Part shown: one piece after another, positions 12,302-19,973 of the stretch
Layout of the letters: the number at the start of each line of letters is the position of its first letter
Position numbering within the stretch: the stretch's first letter is position 1
Assembly (NCBI GenBank): GCA_009783135.1
Contig: WRHS01000016.1
Coordinates: 1 to 19,973 of the forward strand
Length of the DNA stretch: 19,973 nucleotides
Direction: 5' to 3'
From: Dehalococcoidia bacterium
GTDB taxonomy: Bacteria; Chloroflexota; Dehalococcoidia; Dehalococcoidales; UBA1222
Position numbers and translations under genes: made by a program
The notes under the pieces: model-generated
Databases searched by the model: none
Told to the model about the DNA's origin: nothing
The model's input: the letters and a program-made list of their open reading frames with translations, nothing else

Positions 12302-13027
12302 CTACTTCTTATCCTGCTTGCGATATGGTCCTAGCATTTCCAAATCGATGTAATGGAAAGGCTCAGCCAGCGAAAACGGCTGGTCTTCGGCAGCATCCTG
12401 CGCGCGCTTTTTAAGCCCCTCGCGCAACTCAGGAATTCTATCCCCCACCTGACTTTTGTGGCAGGCAAGTGCCTGCATCTTCAAATCGAATGTATCCGTT
12501 ATGTCAATACAGCAATTGACGTCCTCGCTTGCCGTAAAATACATCTCCTTTACCTTGTGCGGCTCAAGCCCCTCAGTGAGCATATCCGGATAAGCCAAAT
12601 GGTCGCGCGCATAAGGGAAAACGGCATCCAGTACCACCTGACCGGCAATGCGATGGTCGCGATGCCACACATAGCGCCGATACGGGTCAAGCGTAATCAC
12701 AATATCAGGACAGTACAGGCGGATTTGGCGCACAATATCGCGCCGCAACTCGAATGAATCCTCCAGTCCCTGATCTGCATATCCCAGATAGACCACCTCA
12801 CGAACTCCGAGCACCTGTGCTGCCTCGCGCTGCTCCACCTGTCTTATTGATGCCAACTGCTGCGGCGTAATTTGGCGGTCTGATGTGCCCTTGTCGCCGT
12901 TTGTGAGGATTACATACACCACGCTTTTGCCCTGTTTGACCCAGCGTGCCATCGTACCGGCACAGCCGAACTCGGCATCATCCGGATGAGGCATAATTAC
13001 CAACACGTCAGCCTTGGCGTTATTCAT
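12302..13027 (-). CDS. PIG-L family N-acetylglucosaminyl deacetylase (MshB/BshB-like)
   Basis: This 241-residue zinc-dependent deacetylase of the PIG-L/LmbE family removes an acetyl group, typically from an N-acetylglucosaminyl conjugate. The metal motif H-P-D-D is at 14-17 and H-R-D-H is at 122-125; H14, D17 and H125 are the expected zinc ligands. The ATG overlaps the TGA of the upstream glycosyltransferase gene by four bases (ATGA), so the two are translationally coupled. In mycothiol and bacillithiol synthesis an MshA/BshA glycosyltransferase makes the GlcNAc conjugate and an MshB/BshB enzyme deacetylates it, and this pair could do the same. The acceptor cannot be told from sequence; a cell-surface glycan role is also possible. 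Confidence 0.9.
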   Translation of the reverse strand: MNNAKADVLVIMPHPDDAEFGCAGTMARWVKQGKSVVYVILTNGDKGTSDRQITPQQLASIRQVEQREAAQVLGVREVVYLGYADQGLEDSFELRRDIVRQIRLYCPDIVITLDPYRRYVWHRDHRIAGQVVLDAVFPYARDHLAYPDMLTEGLEPHKVKEMYFTASEDVNCCIDITDTFDLKMQALACHKSQVGDRIPELREGLKKRAQDAAEDQPFSLAEPFHYIDLEMLGPYRKQDKK

Positions 13028-14232
13028 CTCAATCCCCCCTTATCTTGAATCAATAGCTTACCATACTCATATTCCACGCCGCGCGCCACCTCTGACCAGT
13101 CATAGTCCAGCGCCGAACGCCTCACCCTGCCGGCATTATAACCCTTGGAACGCAGCAGCGAAAGCAATGCGGAGGTCAGCTTCTGCGGGTCGTTATCATC
13201 AACAAGCACGCCGTTTTGCCCATTCTGAATGACGGCTGGTGCAACGCCCACACGTGTTGATACCACAGGGGTGCCGCAGGCAAGTGCCTCCAGTATTACC
13301 AAACAGAAGCTTTCGTAATGTGATGCCACAACGACGGCATCAGCGGCACTGTAATATGACGGTAGCAGACCTTGCGCCACGGAACCTAAGAACTTTACGT
13401 TATCTTTTACACCAAGCATGACAGCAGCAGCCTCAAGCCTAGTCACCATCGGGCGCGAGTGCTCATCCCCGCCGATGATGAGCAGCAAAGGGCAGCCATC
13501 AGACGGAAACATGCTGAGTGCCTGAATTAGATTAATTATTCCTTTAATTGCCTCAATACGCCCGACAAACAAAAGAATTTTGCCATCACCCAACCCCAGT
13601 GTTTTCCTTGCTGTTGCTTTGTCCTGCGGCTGAAACAACTCGGTGTTGACCCCGCACGGTACGACGCTGATTTTAGACTCATCAGCGCCGTAAAGACGCA
13701 CCAATGCATCTTTTTCAAGTGCGGTAGATGAGATAATGCGCGAAACCCCGCGCATTATCTCGCGCTCAGCCGTCAGGCGCACGTTTGGCTCAGTCTCGCC
13801 AACAGGAAGGTTATTCTTGATGGCGCCAAGCGTGTGAAACATGATCTCGTGCGGCACATTCCAATCCTTTGCATAGCGCTGCCCGACAAGACCCGACAGC
13901 CAATAATGACTTTGCACCAAATCATAATGAACCTCAGCACCTGAAAGAAAGTTGTCCATATTCTGCATGAAATGAGCCAAATGTCTGTATTGTGCCAACT
14001 TACCCATATCCTCCACGGGTCCTGCCTGAATATGAATGACACGCACGTTTCGATAAGGGCTATCAATTTGCCCGTCGCGCACGTCATGCGCACGGGTATA
14101 AATATCGACAAGATGCCCCATCTGCCCAAGAAAACGCGACACCTCGCGCACGTATACGTTCATGCCACCGATATCGCGCGCGCCAAGTTGCCCCAAAGGA
14201 CAGCTATGGATACAAAACATTGCGATTTTCAT
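13024..14232 (-). CDS. GT4 family glycosyltransferase (MshA/sucrose-synthase-like)
   Basis: This is a 402-residue GT-B fold retaining glycosyltransferase. The N-terminal acceptor domain has D-I-G-G-M-N-V-Y-V (20-28), the G-G-M-N-V-Y-V form typical of MshA and sucrose-phosphate-synthase relatives. The C-terminal donor domain has G-R-x-x-x-x-K-G (224-231) and the E-x7-E motif (E307...E315) that binds the nucleotide-sugar. The ATG start gives a standard N-terminal beta strand (M-K-I-A-M-F). It forms a two-gene unit with the PIG-L deacetylase downstream. UDP-GlcNAc is a reasonable donor by analogy, and the acceptor is unknown. A strong hairpin lies in its 5' leader. Confidence 0.92.
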   Translation of the reverse strand: MKIAMFCIHSCPLGQLGARDIGGMNVYVREVSRFLGQMGHLVDIYTRAHDVRDGQIDSPYRNVRVIHIQAGPVEDMGKLAQYRHLAHFMQNMDNFLSGAEVHYDLVQSHYWLSGLVGQRYAKDWNVPHEIMFHTLGAIKNNLPVGETEPNVRLTAEREIMRGVSRIISSTALEKDALVRLYGADESKISVVPCGVNTELFQPQDKATARKTLGLGDGKILLFVGRIEAIKGIINLIQALSMFPSDGCPLLLIIGGDEHSRPMVTRLEAAAVMLGVKDNVKFLGSVAQGLLPSYYSAADAVVVASHYESFCLVILEALACGTPVVSTRVGVAPAVIQNGQNGVLVDDNDPQKLTSALLSLLRSKGYNAGRVRRSALDYDWSEVARGVEYEYGKLLIQDKGGLR

Positions 14233-14260
14233 AATTGTTTTACCTACGGATTTTTATACG

Positions 14261-14288
14261 GAAAAGGGCGGCGCGCACCACCCTTTTC
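14261..14288 (-). other. GC-rich hairpin between trkH and the glycosyltransferase gene
   Basis: In minus-strand RNA GAAAAGGGTGG pairs with CCGCCCTTTTC over 11 bp (one G-U) around a 6-nt loop, ending about 28 nt before the glycosyltransferase ATG. No U run follows, so it is a poor intrinsic terminator. It may be an mRNA-stabilising or regulatory leader element. Confidence 0.5.
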
Positions 14289-14528
14289 TAACACTAAAAC
14301 TCGCACTTAACGGTAGCGAAACACCCTGATACTACTATACTTCTGCGGTCTTGTTTCAATTCTAACTCTTTTGACTTAAATTTGAGCGTGGATTTCTTTT
14401 ACATTATGTCGTTTTATCGTGATTTCTTCACCTTTTTCAGTTTTGTGTATCATTTCTGTAACGGCTTATTTGCTCATTTTACAGTGGGCACTCATGATTT
14501 GCTATCTTTCAATTTCCACCTCGTTAAA
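14289..14528. other. AT-rich intergenic region downstream of trkH
   Basis: No gene or clear terminator is visible. Short open frames here lack ribosome binding sites. On the minus strand TTGAAA followed 14 bp later by TATAGT is a poor promoter candidate for the glycosyltransferase unit. Confidence 0.35.
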
Positions 14529-15974
14529 TTACCGCCCATTTAACCATGCTGAAGGTGTCAACAATATCAATATGGGAAAAAACTCCAGTCTTCCCGCAAT
14601 CATGCAAAATGAAAGAACGCCCTTTGAAAAAGGTGAAAATGCGGCATAATCACTGGCCGGACCGACAGTACCGAGCCCGGGTCCGATATTGCTTATTGCC
14701 GAAATTACCGCAGTTACGCTTGAAAGAATATCCTTGCCCTCAATGGAAATCAGTGCAACTGCGACAATAAAAAACGCGAAGTAAATAAAGAAAAACAGAG
14801 AAATCTTAGATACAGCATCACTGGTTATATTTCTCCCGTTTACCGAAACGGCTTTTACGCTTTCCGGATGGAAAATTTTGTTTACTTCATTTTTCGCCGC
14901 TTTTATGAGTATGATAACCCTTATTTGCTTCATTCCACCGCTGGTTGACGCAGCACATCCTCCGACAACCATCAACACAACCAATACTATCTGACTTAAT
15001 GTAGGCCAAAGGCTAAAGTCCGTAGTTGAAAATCCTGTCGTTGATACAATTGATGAAACCTGAAATGACGCATATCTCAATGCCTCAAAAATCCCGCCAT
15101 ACACTCCTGAAACATTCAGTGTAACGATGACAATCGCTAATACAACCATTCCGAAGTAAAGTCTTAATTCGCTGTCCTTAACAAATCTTGAAAATTTCCT
15201 GTCCAGCAGCAAAAAGTACAGAGTAAAGCTAATCCCGAATAAAAACATGAAGATTGTAATTACAACTTCTACAGTAATATTATTATATGCTGCGATACTT
15301 GCGTTCATAGTTGAAGCACCGCCGGTTCCTGCTGTGGCAAAAGCATTGACAATAGAATCAAAAACCGGCAGACCCGCAAAGCAAAGAATAACAGCCAATA
15401 CGAATGTCATCCCAAGATATATCAAATACATAATTCTGGCGGTTTCACGTATTCTGGGGACAACTCTGTCAGGTGCCGGTCCTGTGGTTTCCGCCCTTAA
15501 AATATTAATAGACGATGAATTCAAAGACGGCATAACAGCCATCATAAACAGCAAGACGCCCATTCCTCCAACCCATTGGGAAAGGCTTCTCCAAAACAAG
15601 ATTCCTTTAGGCAGAATTTCAACGTTGGTTAATACTGACGCACCTGTGGTTGTAAATCCAGATACTGACTCAAAAACACAGTCAATAAAGCTGCTAAAAC
15701 ACCCTGAAAGCCAATAAGGTAAAGTGCCGGAAAATGAAAATAACAGCCATGCCAAACCTGCAACGGCATAAGCGTCTCTCATCCTGAAACTGCTATATTT
15801 GGGCTTTAACGCACCTAACAGCGTACCTATTACAGCTAATATTACGCTTGAACATATGAAAGCCCAGTGATCGCCGCTGCCATAAAAAAATGAAACGAAC
15901 AGGGGAAAAAGCATAAAGATAGCTTCTATCTTTAAACCATTCCCTATCATTTTAAAGATAAGCCGATAATTCAC
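14529..15974 (-). CDS. trkH: Trk-type potassium transporter, membrane subunit
   Basis: This is the K+-conducting subunit of the Trk/Ktr system in the inner membrane. The 481-residue, roughly 10-12-span protein has four pore loops with the glycine filter signature: S-G-F-T-T-T-G-A-S (about 105-113), A-T-A-G-T-G-G-A-S (about 213-221), V-S-T-T-G-F-S-T (about 310) and I-S-N-I-G-P-G-L-G (about 438). The start is GTG, 12 bp after the trkA stop. The length and the N-terminal span make it TrkH-like rather than the shorter KtrB. It works with the adjacent TrkA regulator. Its DNA is more AT-rich than the glycosyltransferase genes next to it. Confidence 0.95.
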   Translation of the reverse strand: MNYRLIFKMIGNGLKIEAIFMLFPLFVSFFYGSGDHWAFICSSVILAVIGTLLGALKPKYSSFRMRDAYAVAGLAWLLFSFSGTLPYWLSGCFSSFIDCVFESVSGFTTTGASVLTNVEILPKGILFWRSLSQWVGGMGVLLFMMAVMPSLNSSSINILRAETTGPAPDRVVPRIRETARIMYLIYLGMTFVLAVILCFAGLPVFDSIVNAFATAGTGGASTMNASIAAYNNITVEVVITIFMFLFGISFTLYFLLLDRKFSRFVKDSELRLYFGMVVLAIVIVTLNVSGVYGGIFEALRYASFQVSSIVSTTGFSTTDFSLWPTLSQIVLVVLMVVGGCAASTSGGMKQIRVIILIKAAKNEVNKIFHPESVKAVSVNGRNITSDAVSKISLFFFIYFAFFIVAVALISIEGKDILSSVTAVISAISNIGPGLGTVGPASDYAAFSPFSKGVLSFCMIAGRLEFFPILILLTPSAWLNGR

Positions 15975-15986
15975 CTTAACTTATCC

Positions 15987-17420
15987 CTATTGTTCAGCTT
16001 TGGACATATCAGCGGAAGATTCAAACTTGTTCGCTATGATATCATCAAGGTCGCGAATATCATTGTTTTTCGTAATTATAATAACTCTGTCGCCGGGTTG
16101 TATCTGCATTTCGTCTGACGGAATAATAATATCATGGTCTCTGCTTATGCAACCTATCAAAACCCCTTCTTTAATCTTTAAGTTACCGATAGGCACGCCA
16201 ATGCATTTTGCCTTTTTATTCACATTAAACTCCACAGCATCAATATTGCCGTCATCGCCTGAAAAAATACTGTGTATTGTTCTAACATTGCTGCCAAGAG
16301 CACCGTTCAGCCTATCGACATATTGACTTACCACAGTTGCCACCATTTCCTGCGGCGTTATGATATGGTCTAATCCTAAATCCAAGTCTTTAATCATATT
16401 CTGATGGACATGATTTACTTTGGTTATCACTCTCTTTAAACCCCTGCGCAAAGCATAAAGAGAGATGATAGTATTTTCTTCATCTCTGTCTGTTAAGCAT
16501 ATACACGCATCCATTTGGTCAATTCCTTCGGCAATAAGAAGGTCTTCATTTGCTCCGTCCCCATGTATAAACATACAGTGGCGGTTAAGTTCAGCTAAAG
16601 ATAAGTTCTCGTATAATGCTTCGCATTTTGACTGGTCTTTTTCTATGATTTTTATGTTGGTTTTAACCGCATGTCTGTTTAAAAGTTCGACCAGATAATG
16701 CGTGATGGTACTGCCGCCGATAACCATAATCTCTTGTTTTTTGGGAATTTGTCCTACTCCCACAAGAAATTCCATGACATGTGACGGGCGTCCCAGTATT
16801 CTGACTACATCAGATTGTTCAAAAACGGTATATTTATGAGGAATTACCGATTGATTTTCTTTTTCAATCGCCACAAGTAAAACATCTATTTTTTTATCGA
16901 AAACATCGGATGCTATTTTACCTACAAAATACTCAGGTGCATCCGCCACTTTAAAAGAAACCAGTTCAATTCTACCGTCCATAAATGTATCAAGACCGTC
17001 AGCTGTGGGATATCTTAACAGTCTTGAAATCTCTCTTGCTGTCTGCCGTTCGGGATTGATGACCATATCAATTCCCAAATCAGTCCAAAGTTTATTATAT
17101 TCCAACCTGTAGTTGGGGTCGCTTACCGTTGCCACAGTGATTTTTGTCCCGAGGTGTTTTGCCATAATACAGCATAATATATTCAACTCATCGGCGTTGG
17201 TAGTACTTACAATCAAATCTGCTTCTTTGGCTCCAGCCTCAGTCAAAGTTTTTTCATTTACTCCGTTGCCGGTAATGGATATTACGTCCAGCGGTTCAGC
17301 CGAGTTATTAAAAACGCTTGGGTTGTTATCAATTACCGTTACATTCATACCCTTCTTTGTAGATAAAGCCCTTGATACCATACAGCCGATTTTGCCGCAT
17401 CCAACAACAATTATTTTCAA
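15987..17420 (-). CDS. trkA: Trk system potassium uptake regulator TrkA
   Basis: TrkA is the cytoplasmic NAD(H)- and nucleotide-binding subunit that gates TrkH. The 477-residue length is typical of TrkA with two RCK units. The first Rossmann motif is G-C-G-K-I-G (7-12), with the acidic residue D31 ending strand two. The second half restarts with V-I-G-G-S-T-I-T-H-Y-L near residue 234. Each half is followed by a TrkA_C subdomain (the second contains G-D-R-V-I-I-I-T-K near the end). The start is TTG, preceded by a weak TAGGG. It is the first gene of a trkA-trkH operon. KtrA, with one RCK unit, would be half as long. Confidence 0.95.
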   Translation of the reverse strand: MKIIVVGCGKIGCMVSRALSTKKGMNVTVIDNNPSVFNNSAEPLDVISITGNGVNEKTLTEAGAKEADLIVSTTNADELNILCCIMAKHLGTKITVATVSDPNYRLEYNKLWTDLGIDMVINPERQTAREISRLLRYPTADGLDTFMDGRIELVSFKVADAPEYFVGKIASDVFDKKIDVLLVAIEKENQSVIPHKYTVFEQSDVVRILGRPSHVMEFLVGVGQIPKKQEIMVIGGSTITHYLVELLNRHAVKTNIKIIEKDQSKCEALYENLSLAELNRHCMFIHGDGANEDLLIAEGIDQMDACICLTDRDEENTIISLYALRRGLKRVITKVNHVHQNMIKDLDLGLDHIITPQEMVATVVSQYVDRLNGALGSNVRTIHSIFSGDDGNIDAVEFNVNKKAKCIGVPIGNLKIKEGVLIGCISRDHDIIIPSDEMQIQPGDRVIIITKNNDIRDLDDIIANKFESSADMSKAEQ

Positions 17421-17483
17421 AAATGCTACCCTAATAGATTATTTCTAGAATTTTCTTTGTGTGTTTTTCACCAGCATAGAAAT

Positions 17484-17511
17484 ATTACAGACTTGAGTGG
17501 TGTGTCAGCAA
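17484..17511 (-). promoter_or_regulatory. possible promoter of trkA-trkH
   Basis: TTGCTG (17511-17506) and TGTAAT (17489-17484) are separated by 16 bp, about 64 bp before the trkA start. Both boxes are imperfect. Confidence 0.35.
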
Positions 17512-17629
17512 ATGATGTTTCATTCATCCGCATATAACTACTGCTGTAGTGGCTTATAGTATAGCACTTTGCCACAAGGTAATCCTCCAAAGCTAAATAA
17601 TCATGCAATAATTGTAAGAGTAACAAGTC

Positions 17630-18988
17630 CTACGTATAGCGCAACATTAGATAAAGTTGACATAGTCCTAACACTAGCAATGTAGCTGGCACAGCATATT
17701 TCATGTAGCGTCCCCAACTTATGTGATGTCCTTCTTTTTCGGCTATTGCTGTTCCAACCACATTGGAAGAAGCTCCAATAGGCGTAGCGTTACCACCGAT
17801 ATCAGCCCCAAGTGCCAGCGTCCAGCTTAAGCTACCTTGGTCTAAGCCTTGCGTGGCTGCCAATTCACGTATAATCGGCACCATAGTTGCAGCAAAAGGA
17901 ATATTATCCACCAGCGCTGAAGAAAAAGCGGAAATCCAGAGAATAAGAGTAATAACCAACAGGACATTACCTCCGGAAATGTTGCCAATGAACTCTGCAA
18001 CTTTTTCCAATACCCCAGTCTGCTCAAGCCCTCCTACGACAATAAAGAGACCAATGAAAAAGAGAAGTGTTTTCCAGTCTAACCTGCGTATTAAATGCAG
18101 CCATTTGCGACCGGCTACTGCCAATGCCAGCACCGCTGCAATTACGCCAATTAAACCAACCGACAACCCTGTTTGAGCATGTGTAATCAATAGCACAACG
18201 ATAAAAAGAAATAGTCCTGAAGCAATTATAAAGTGCTTGCGGTTGGTGATAGCAGATGATGGTTGTGGATATGACTTGGTAATATTTTCGTCAACGTGTT
18301 GAGCCTGAAGTTTCTTGCGGAAGGCAAAGAAGAAGAAAGCCATGGCTGCGAACAATGATATGAGTGCGATAGGCCCGGTATTGGTGATAAAATCTGAAAA
18401 AGAATAGCCAAGCGATGTGCCAATGATAATGTTAGGAGGATCACCGCTCATTGTAGCGGATCCACCAACATTTGAAGCGAATATTTCAGCAATGATAATT
18501 GGTATGGGGTCAAATTTAAGCAGTCGCGCCAGCTCAATTGTGATTGCGGCAAGAAAAAGCAAAACTGTGATGCTATCAATAAACATAGACAAAATACCAG
18601 ACAGCACCATGAAAACTAACATGATTGAAACGACTTTATATTTAACTAATCTAGCAATAAACAAGCACATCCAGCGAAAGAATCCTGCATCTGCTAACCC
18701 TTCAACCATAACCATCATACCAGCTATGAATATGATGGTTTGCCAATTGATTCCCGACGCTTCAACATGTACCCCATGTCCCGGCAGCCAAAATGAACGC
18801 TGAAACAATGGTTGCAGGTTGAGCACTTCTGTTACGGCGTGCCCATTGCGCATAACAACTAAAAACAGCACGAATATAACAACCCCTGCTGCTAACATCG
18901 CAGGTATGTAGCGGTGCATTTTGCCGCGTATGATAAAAAAGAACATCAGCAGAAAAATTGAAATTGCTAGAACTTGGCTAAAATCCAT
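17630..18988 (-). CDS. ArsB/NhaD (ion transporter) superfamily membrane protein
   Basis: The roughly 452-residue transporter has about 11-12 membrane spans in two related halves. The first half carries F-I-D-S-I-T-V-L-L-F and G-G-S-A-T-M-S-G-D-P-P-N-I-I-I-G. The second carries A-L-V-D-N-I-P-F-A-A-T-M and I-G-G-N-A-T-P-I-G-A-S-S-N-V-V-G, the paired signature of the ArsB/NhaD/P-protein group. Members move Na+ (with H+ antiport), arsenite or organic anions, and the sequence does not decide between them. No ars genes are nearby, and the Trk genes next door favour cation homeostasis. I prefer ATG 18988, which has GGGAG ten bases upstream; the ATG at 18997 lies only one base from that site. Confidence 0.9.
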   Translation of the reverse strand: MDFSQVLAISIFLLMFFFIIRGKMHRYIPAMLAAGVVIFVLFLVVMRNGHAVTEVLNLQPLFQRSFWLPGHGVHVEASGINWQTIIFIAGMMVMVEGLADAGFFRWMCLFIARLVKYKVVSIMLVFMVLSGILSMFIDSITVLLFLAAITIELARLLKFDPIPIIIAEIFASNVGGSATMSGDPPNIIIGTSLGYSFSDFITNTGPIALISLFAAMAFFFFAFRKKLQAQHVDENITKSYPQPSSAITNRKHFIIASGLFLFIVVLLITHAQTGLSVGLIGVIAAVLALAVAGRKWLHLIRRLDWKTLLFFIGLFIVVGGLEQTGVLEKVAEFIGNISGGNVLLVITLILWISAFSSALVDNIPFAATMVPIIRELAATQGLDQGSLSWTLALGADIGGNATPIGASSNVVGTAIAEKEGHHISWGRYMKYAVPATLLVLGLCQLYLMLRYT

Positions 18989-19020
18989 GAAAAACATGCT
19001 CCCGTATAAACATTATCTAA

Positions 19021-19042
19021 ACCACATTCTAGGTCATGTGGT
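19021..19042 (-). other. short hairpin upstream of the ArsB/NhaD-type gene
   Basis: ACCACAT and ATGTGGT (7 bp) enclose an 8-nt loop in the gap between the lipoprotein gene and the transporter. It lacks a U run, so it is at best a weak terminator or leader structure. Confidence 0.35.
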
Positions 19043-19116
19043 GCCCATCGAACGCAGCCAATTTGAATAAAACTCTACGATGAATAAAACATCAGTCAGA
19101 CCATCTAGCTCCACCG

Positions 19117-19713
19117 TTATTTATTCTCCACAGAGTATTTGAAGTCAAGCCGTTCATTTACCACTGAATCTGGCATCATATGGTTGACTACAAACTCTAC
19201 AGTTTCCCAGTTCTCAGGTACTATGAACGCATTAAATACTTTCTTAGCTTCATTGTAGTTTACGTATGTATCCATTTGTATTGCACTGCCACCATACGAC
19301 ATCAGGGCATCCATAGTACGCTTGTACTCATCACCACCAATGTAAGCGATACATCCGCCAATACTACTAAAGGCCAGTCTGGTTATGCTGGTATCTTTCA
19401 TATCCTTATACCCTTCATTCGTGTTTGTGATGGTGAAATGAGGAAATAAGAAGACATGGCCTTCAGGTAGTCGCGCAGGGTTATTTTTTGTATAGGTAGA
19501 AACCCATACTTCATCAAGTGTTATTTTTATTCCATACTTTTCAAAAGTTTTTCCAACCTTGATAACTTTTGTATTCGGCGGCAAGTTATTTCCACTGTTA
19601 TCTGTAGTAGGTGATGATGAAACAGTGTTACTACCGCCACTGTTTTCTCCGCAGGCCGTCATCAGAGAAAGTGCGAGTATGAGCACCAACATAAGTGATA
19701 ATACTTTTTTCAT
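19117..19713 (-). CDS. lipoprotein of unknown function
   Basis: The 198-residue protein has a classic lipoprotein signal: K-K at the N-terminus, a hydrophobic core, and lipobox L-M-T-A-C with C21 as the lipidated cysteine. A Ser/Thr/Asn/Gly-rich linker (about 22-46) is followed by one globular domain. That domain's beta-rich pattern (V-G-K-T-F...I-T-L-D-E-V-W...F-x-I-T-N-T-N-E-G) recalls the DUF4352-type immunoglobulin-like fold of extracytoplasmic lipoproteins. This is an inference from pattern. It should sit on the outer face of the cytoplasmic membrane. GGATG lies before the ATG, and a near-consensus promoter lies upstream. No binding partner can be inferred. Confidence 0.85.
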   Translation of the reverse strand: MKKVLSLMLVLILALSLMTACGENSGGSNTVSSSPTTDNSGNNLPPNTKVIKVGKTFEKYGIKITLDEVWVSTYTKNNPARLPEGHVFLFPHFTITNTNEGYKDMKDTSITRLAFSSIGGCIAYIGGDEYKRTMDALMSYGGSAIQMDTYVNYNEAKKVFNAFIVPENWETVEFVVNHMMPDSVVNERLDFKYSVENK

Positions 19714-19776
19714 TTTTCATCCTCTCTCAGAAATACTATTTTCTCACATATTATATACGTCATAACTTGGTACCTT

Positions 19777-19804
19777 ATTATACGGACTCCAAAAACCATG
19801 TCAA
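19777..19804 (-). promoter_or_regulatory. promoter of the lipoprotein gene
   Basis: Consensus TTGACA (19804-19799) and TATAAT (19782-19777) boxes with a 16-bp spacer lie about 64 bp before the start codon. The promoter is outside the insertion element, whose end is about 32 bp upstream. Confidence 0.8.
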
Positions 19805-19835
19805 TAGTCTTTCGCATAGGTTTCTCTGCATTAAG

Positions 19836-19973
19836 TGACCAGCCCCCAATAACTATACCAGCTGTAATGTTAGTCCGACTGGTACTTTCACTACAGGCGC
19901 CGGAGGCCTGTAACCAAGCGAACTATGTGGTCTGATTTGATTATACTCTCTCCTCCATTCTTCTATCAATATT
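19836..19973 (-). mobile_element. 3' end of an IS3-family insertion sequence, cut by the window edge
   Basis: The fragment holds the end of a transposase frame and, just past its stop, a probable terminal inverted repeat beginning TGACCAGCCCCCAATAACTA when read inward from 19836. The other end and any target duplication lie outside the window. Confidence 0.75.
19853..19972 (-). CDS. IS3-family transposase, C-terminal part
   Basis: Thirty-nine C-terminal residues are visible, ending at a TAG. They contain W-R-R-E-Y-N-Q-I-R-P-H-S-S-L-G-Y followed by R-P-P-A-P, the hallmark of the end of the rve/DDE integrase domain of IS3-family OrfB transposases. The catalytic Asp residues and the start lie beyond the right edge, so intactness cannot be judged. 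The stop is about 17 bp from the presumed element end, as usual for this family. Confidence 0.88.
   Translation of the reverse strand: MLIEEWRREYNQIRPHSSLGYRPPAPVVKVPVGLTLQLV

Noticed and set aside
12353..14310. Plus-strand open frames opposite the PIG-L and glycosyltransferase genes
   Set aside because: They are GC-rich antisense shadows, and the minus-strand genes have complete catalytic motifs.
14419..14649. 76-codon plus-strand frame at the 3' side of trkH
   Set aside because: Half lies antisense to trkH and half in AT-rich intergenic DNA. The hydrophobic stretch is what such DNA gives by chance.
15247..15717. 156-codon plus-strand frame opposite trkH
   Set aside because: It is antisense to a pore-loop region of trkH that carries the K+ filter motifs, and it has no ribosome binding site.
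17421..17629. c-di-AMP (ydaO-type) riboswitch upstream of trkA
   Set aside because: It was looked for because such riboswitches can control K+ transporters. The 209-bp gap shows no matching conserved blocks by eye, and only a small ACTAC/GTAGT repeat.
1..19973. CRISPR array or defence island
   Set aside because: There are no regularly spaced direct repeats and no cas, restriction or toxin-antitoxin genes. The only repeats are the zinc-ribbon duplication and short palindromes.

Overview
The window comes from a bacterium. Its EF-Tu carries a four-cysteine insertion (CGCG...CxWC) between the GTPase domain and domain 2. I associate that insertion with Chloroflexota, including Dehalococcoidia-like anaerobes. 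A two-iron superoxide reductase and an rplL gene not followed by rpoB fit an anaerobe of that kind. A Gram-positive anaerobe is not excluded, so the lineage is an inference. GTG and TTG starts are common (rplJ, rplK, nusG, rpmG, trkH, trkA).

Layout. 1-160 holds the tail of something outside the window, closed by a strong terminator. 316-1023 (+) is a DUF502 membrane protein convergent with a long minus-strand translation operon. Read in its own direction that operon is: promoter, tRNA-Thr(GGT), tuf, rpmG, secE, nusG, rplK, rplA, an L10-type attenuated leader, rplJ, rplL. rpoB and rpoC do not follow; the DUF502 gene occupies that place. 5.6-12.0 kb is accessory: a large fused ABC exporter with its MarR regulator, three tandem zinc-ribbon membrane proteins, a divergent superoxide reductase with a textbook terminator, a small multi-span membrane protein, and a truncated GIY-YIG-type gene fragment. 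At 12.03-12.22 kb lie tRNA-Tyr(GTA) and tRNA-Thr(TGT). Together with tRNA-Thr(GGT)-tuf they match the ancestral order thrU-tyrU-(glyT)-thrT-tufB, here split by about 6.5 kb of other genes.

12.3-14.2 kb carries a translationally coupled GT4 glycosyltransferase and a PIG-L deacetylase, the same enzyme pairing that opens mycothiol and bacillithiol synthesis. 14.5-17.4 kb is a trkA-trkH potassium uptake pair in visibly more AT-rich DNA. 17.6-19.0 kb is an ArsB/NhaD-type ion transporter. 19.1-19.7 kb is a lipoprotein with a good sigma-70-type promoter. The right edge is the 3' end of an IS3-family element.

The translation operon is housekeeping. The accessory genes suggest stress and envelope functions: export with MarR control, superoxide removal, K+ and Na+/anion homeostasis, and a possible glycosylated metabolite. 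No CRISPR array, phage module or recognisable defence cassette is visible. The least explained block is the tandem zinc-ribbon membrane family at 9.2-10.4 kb.
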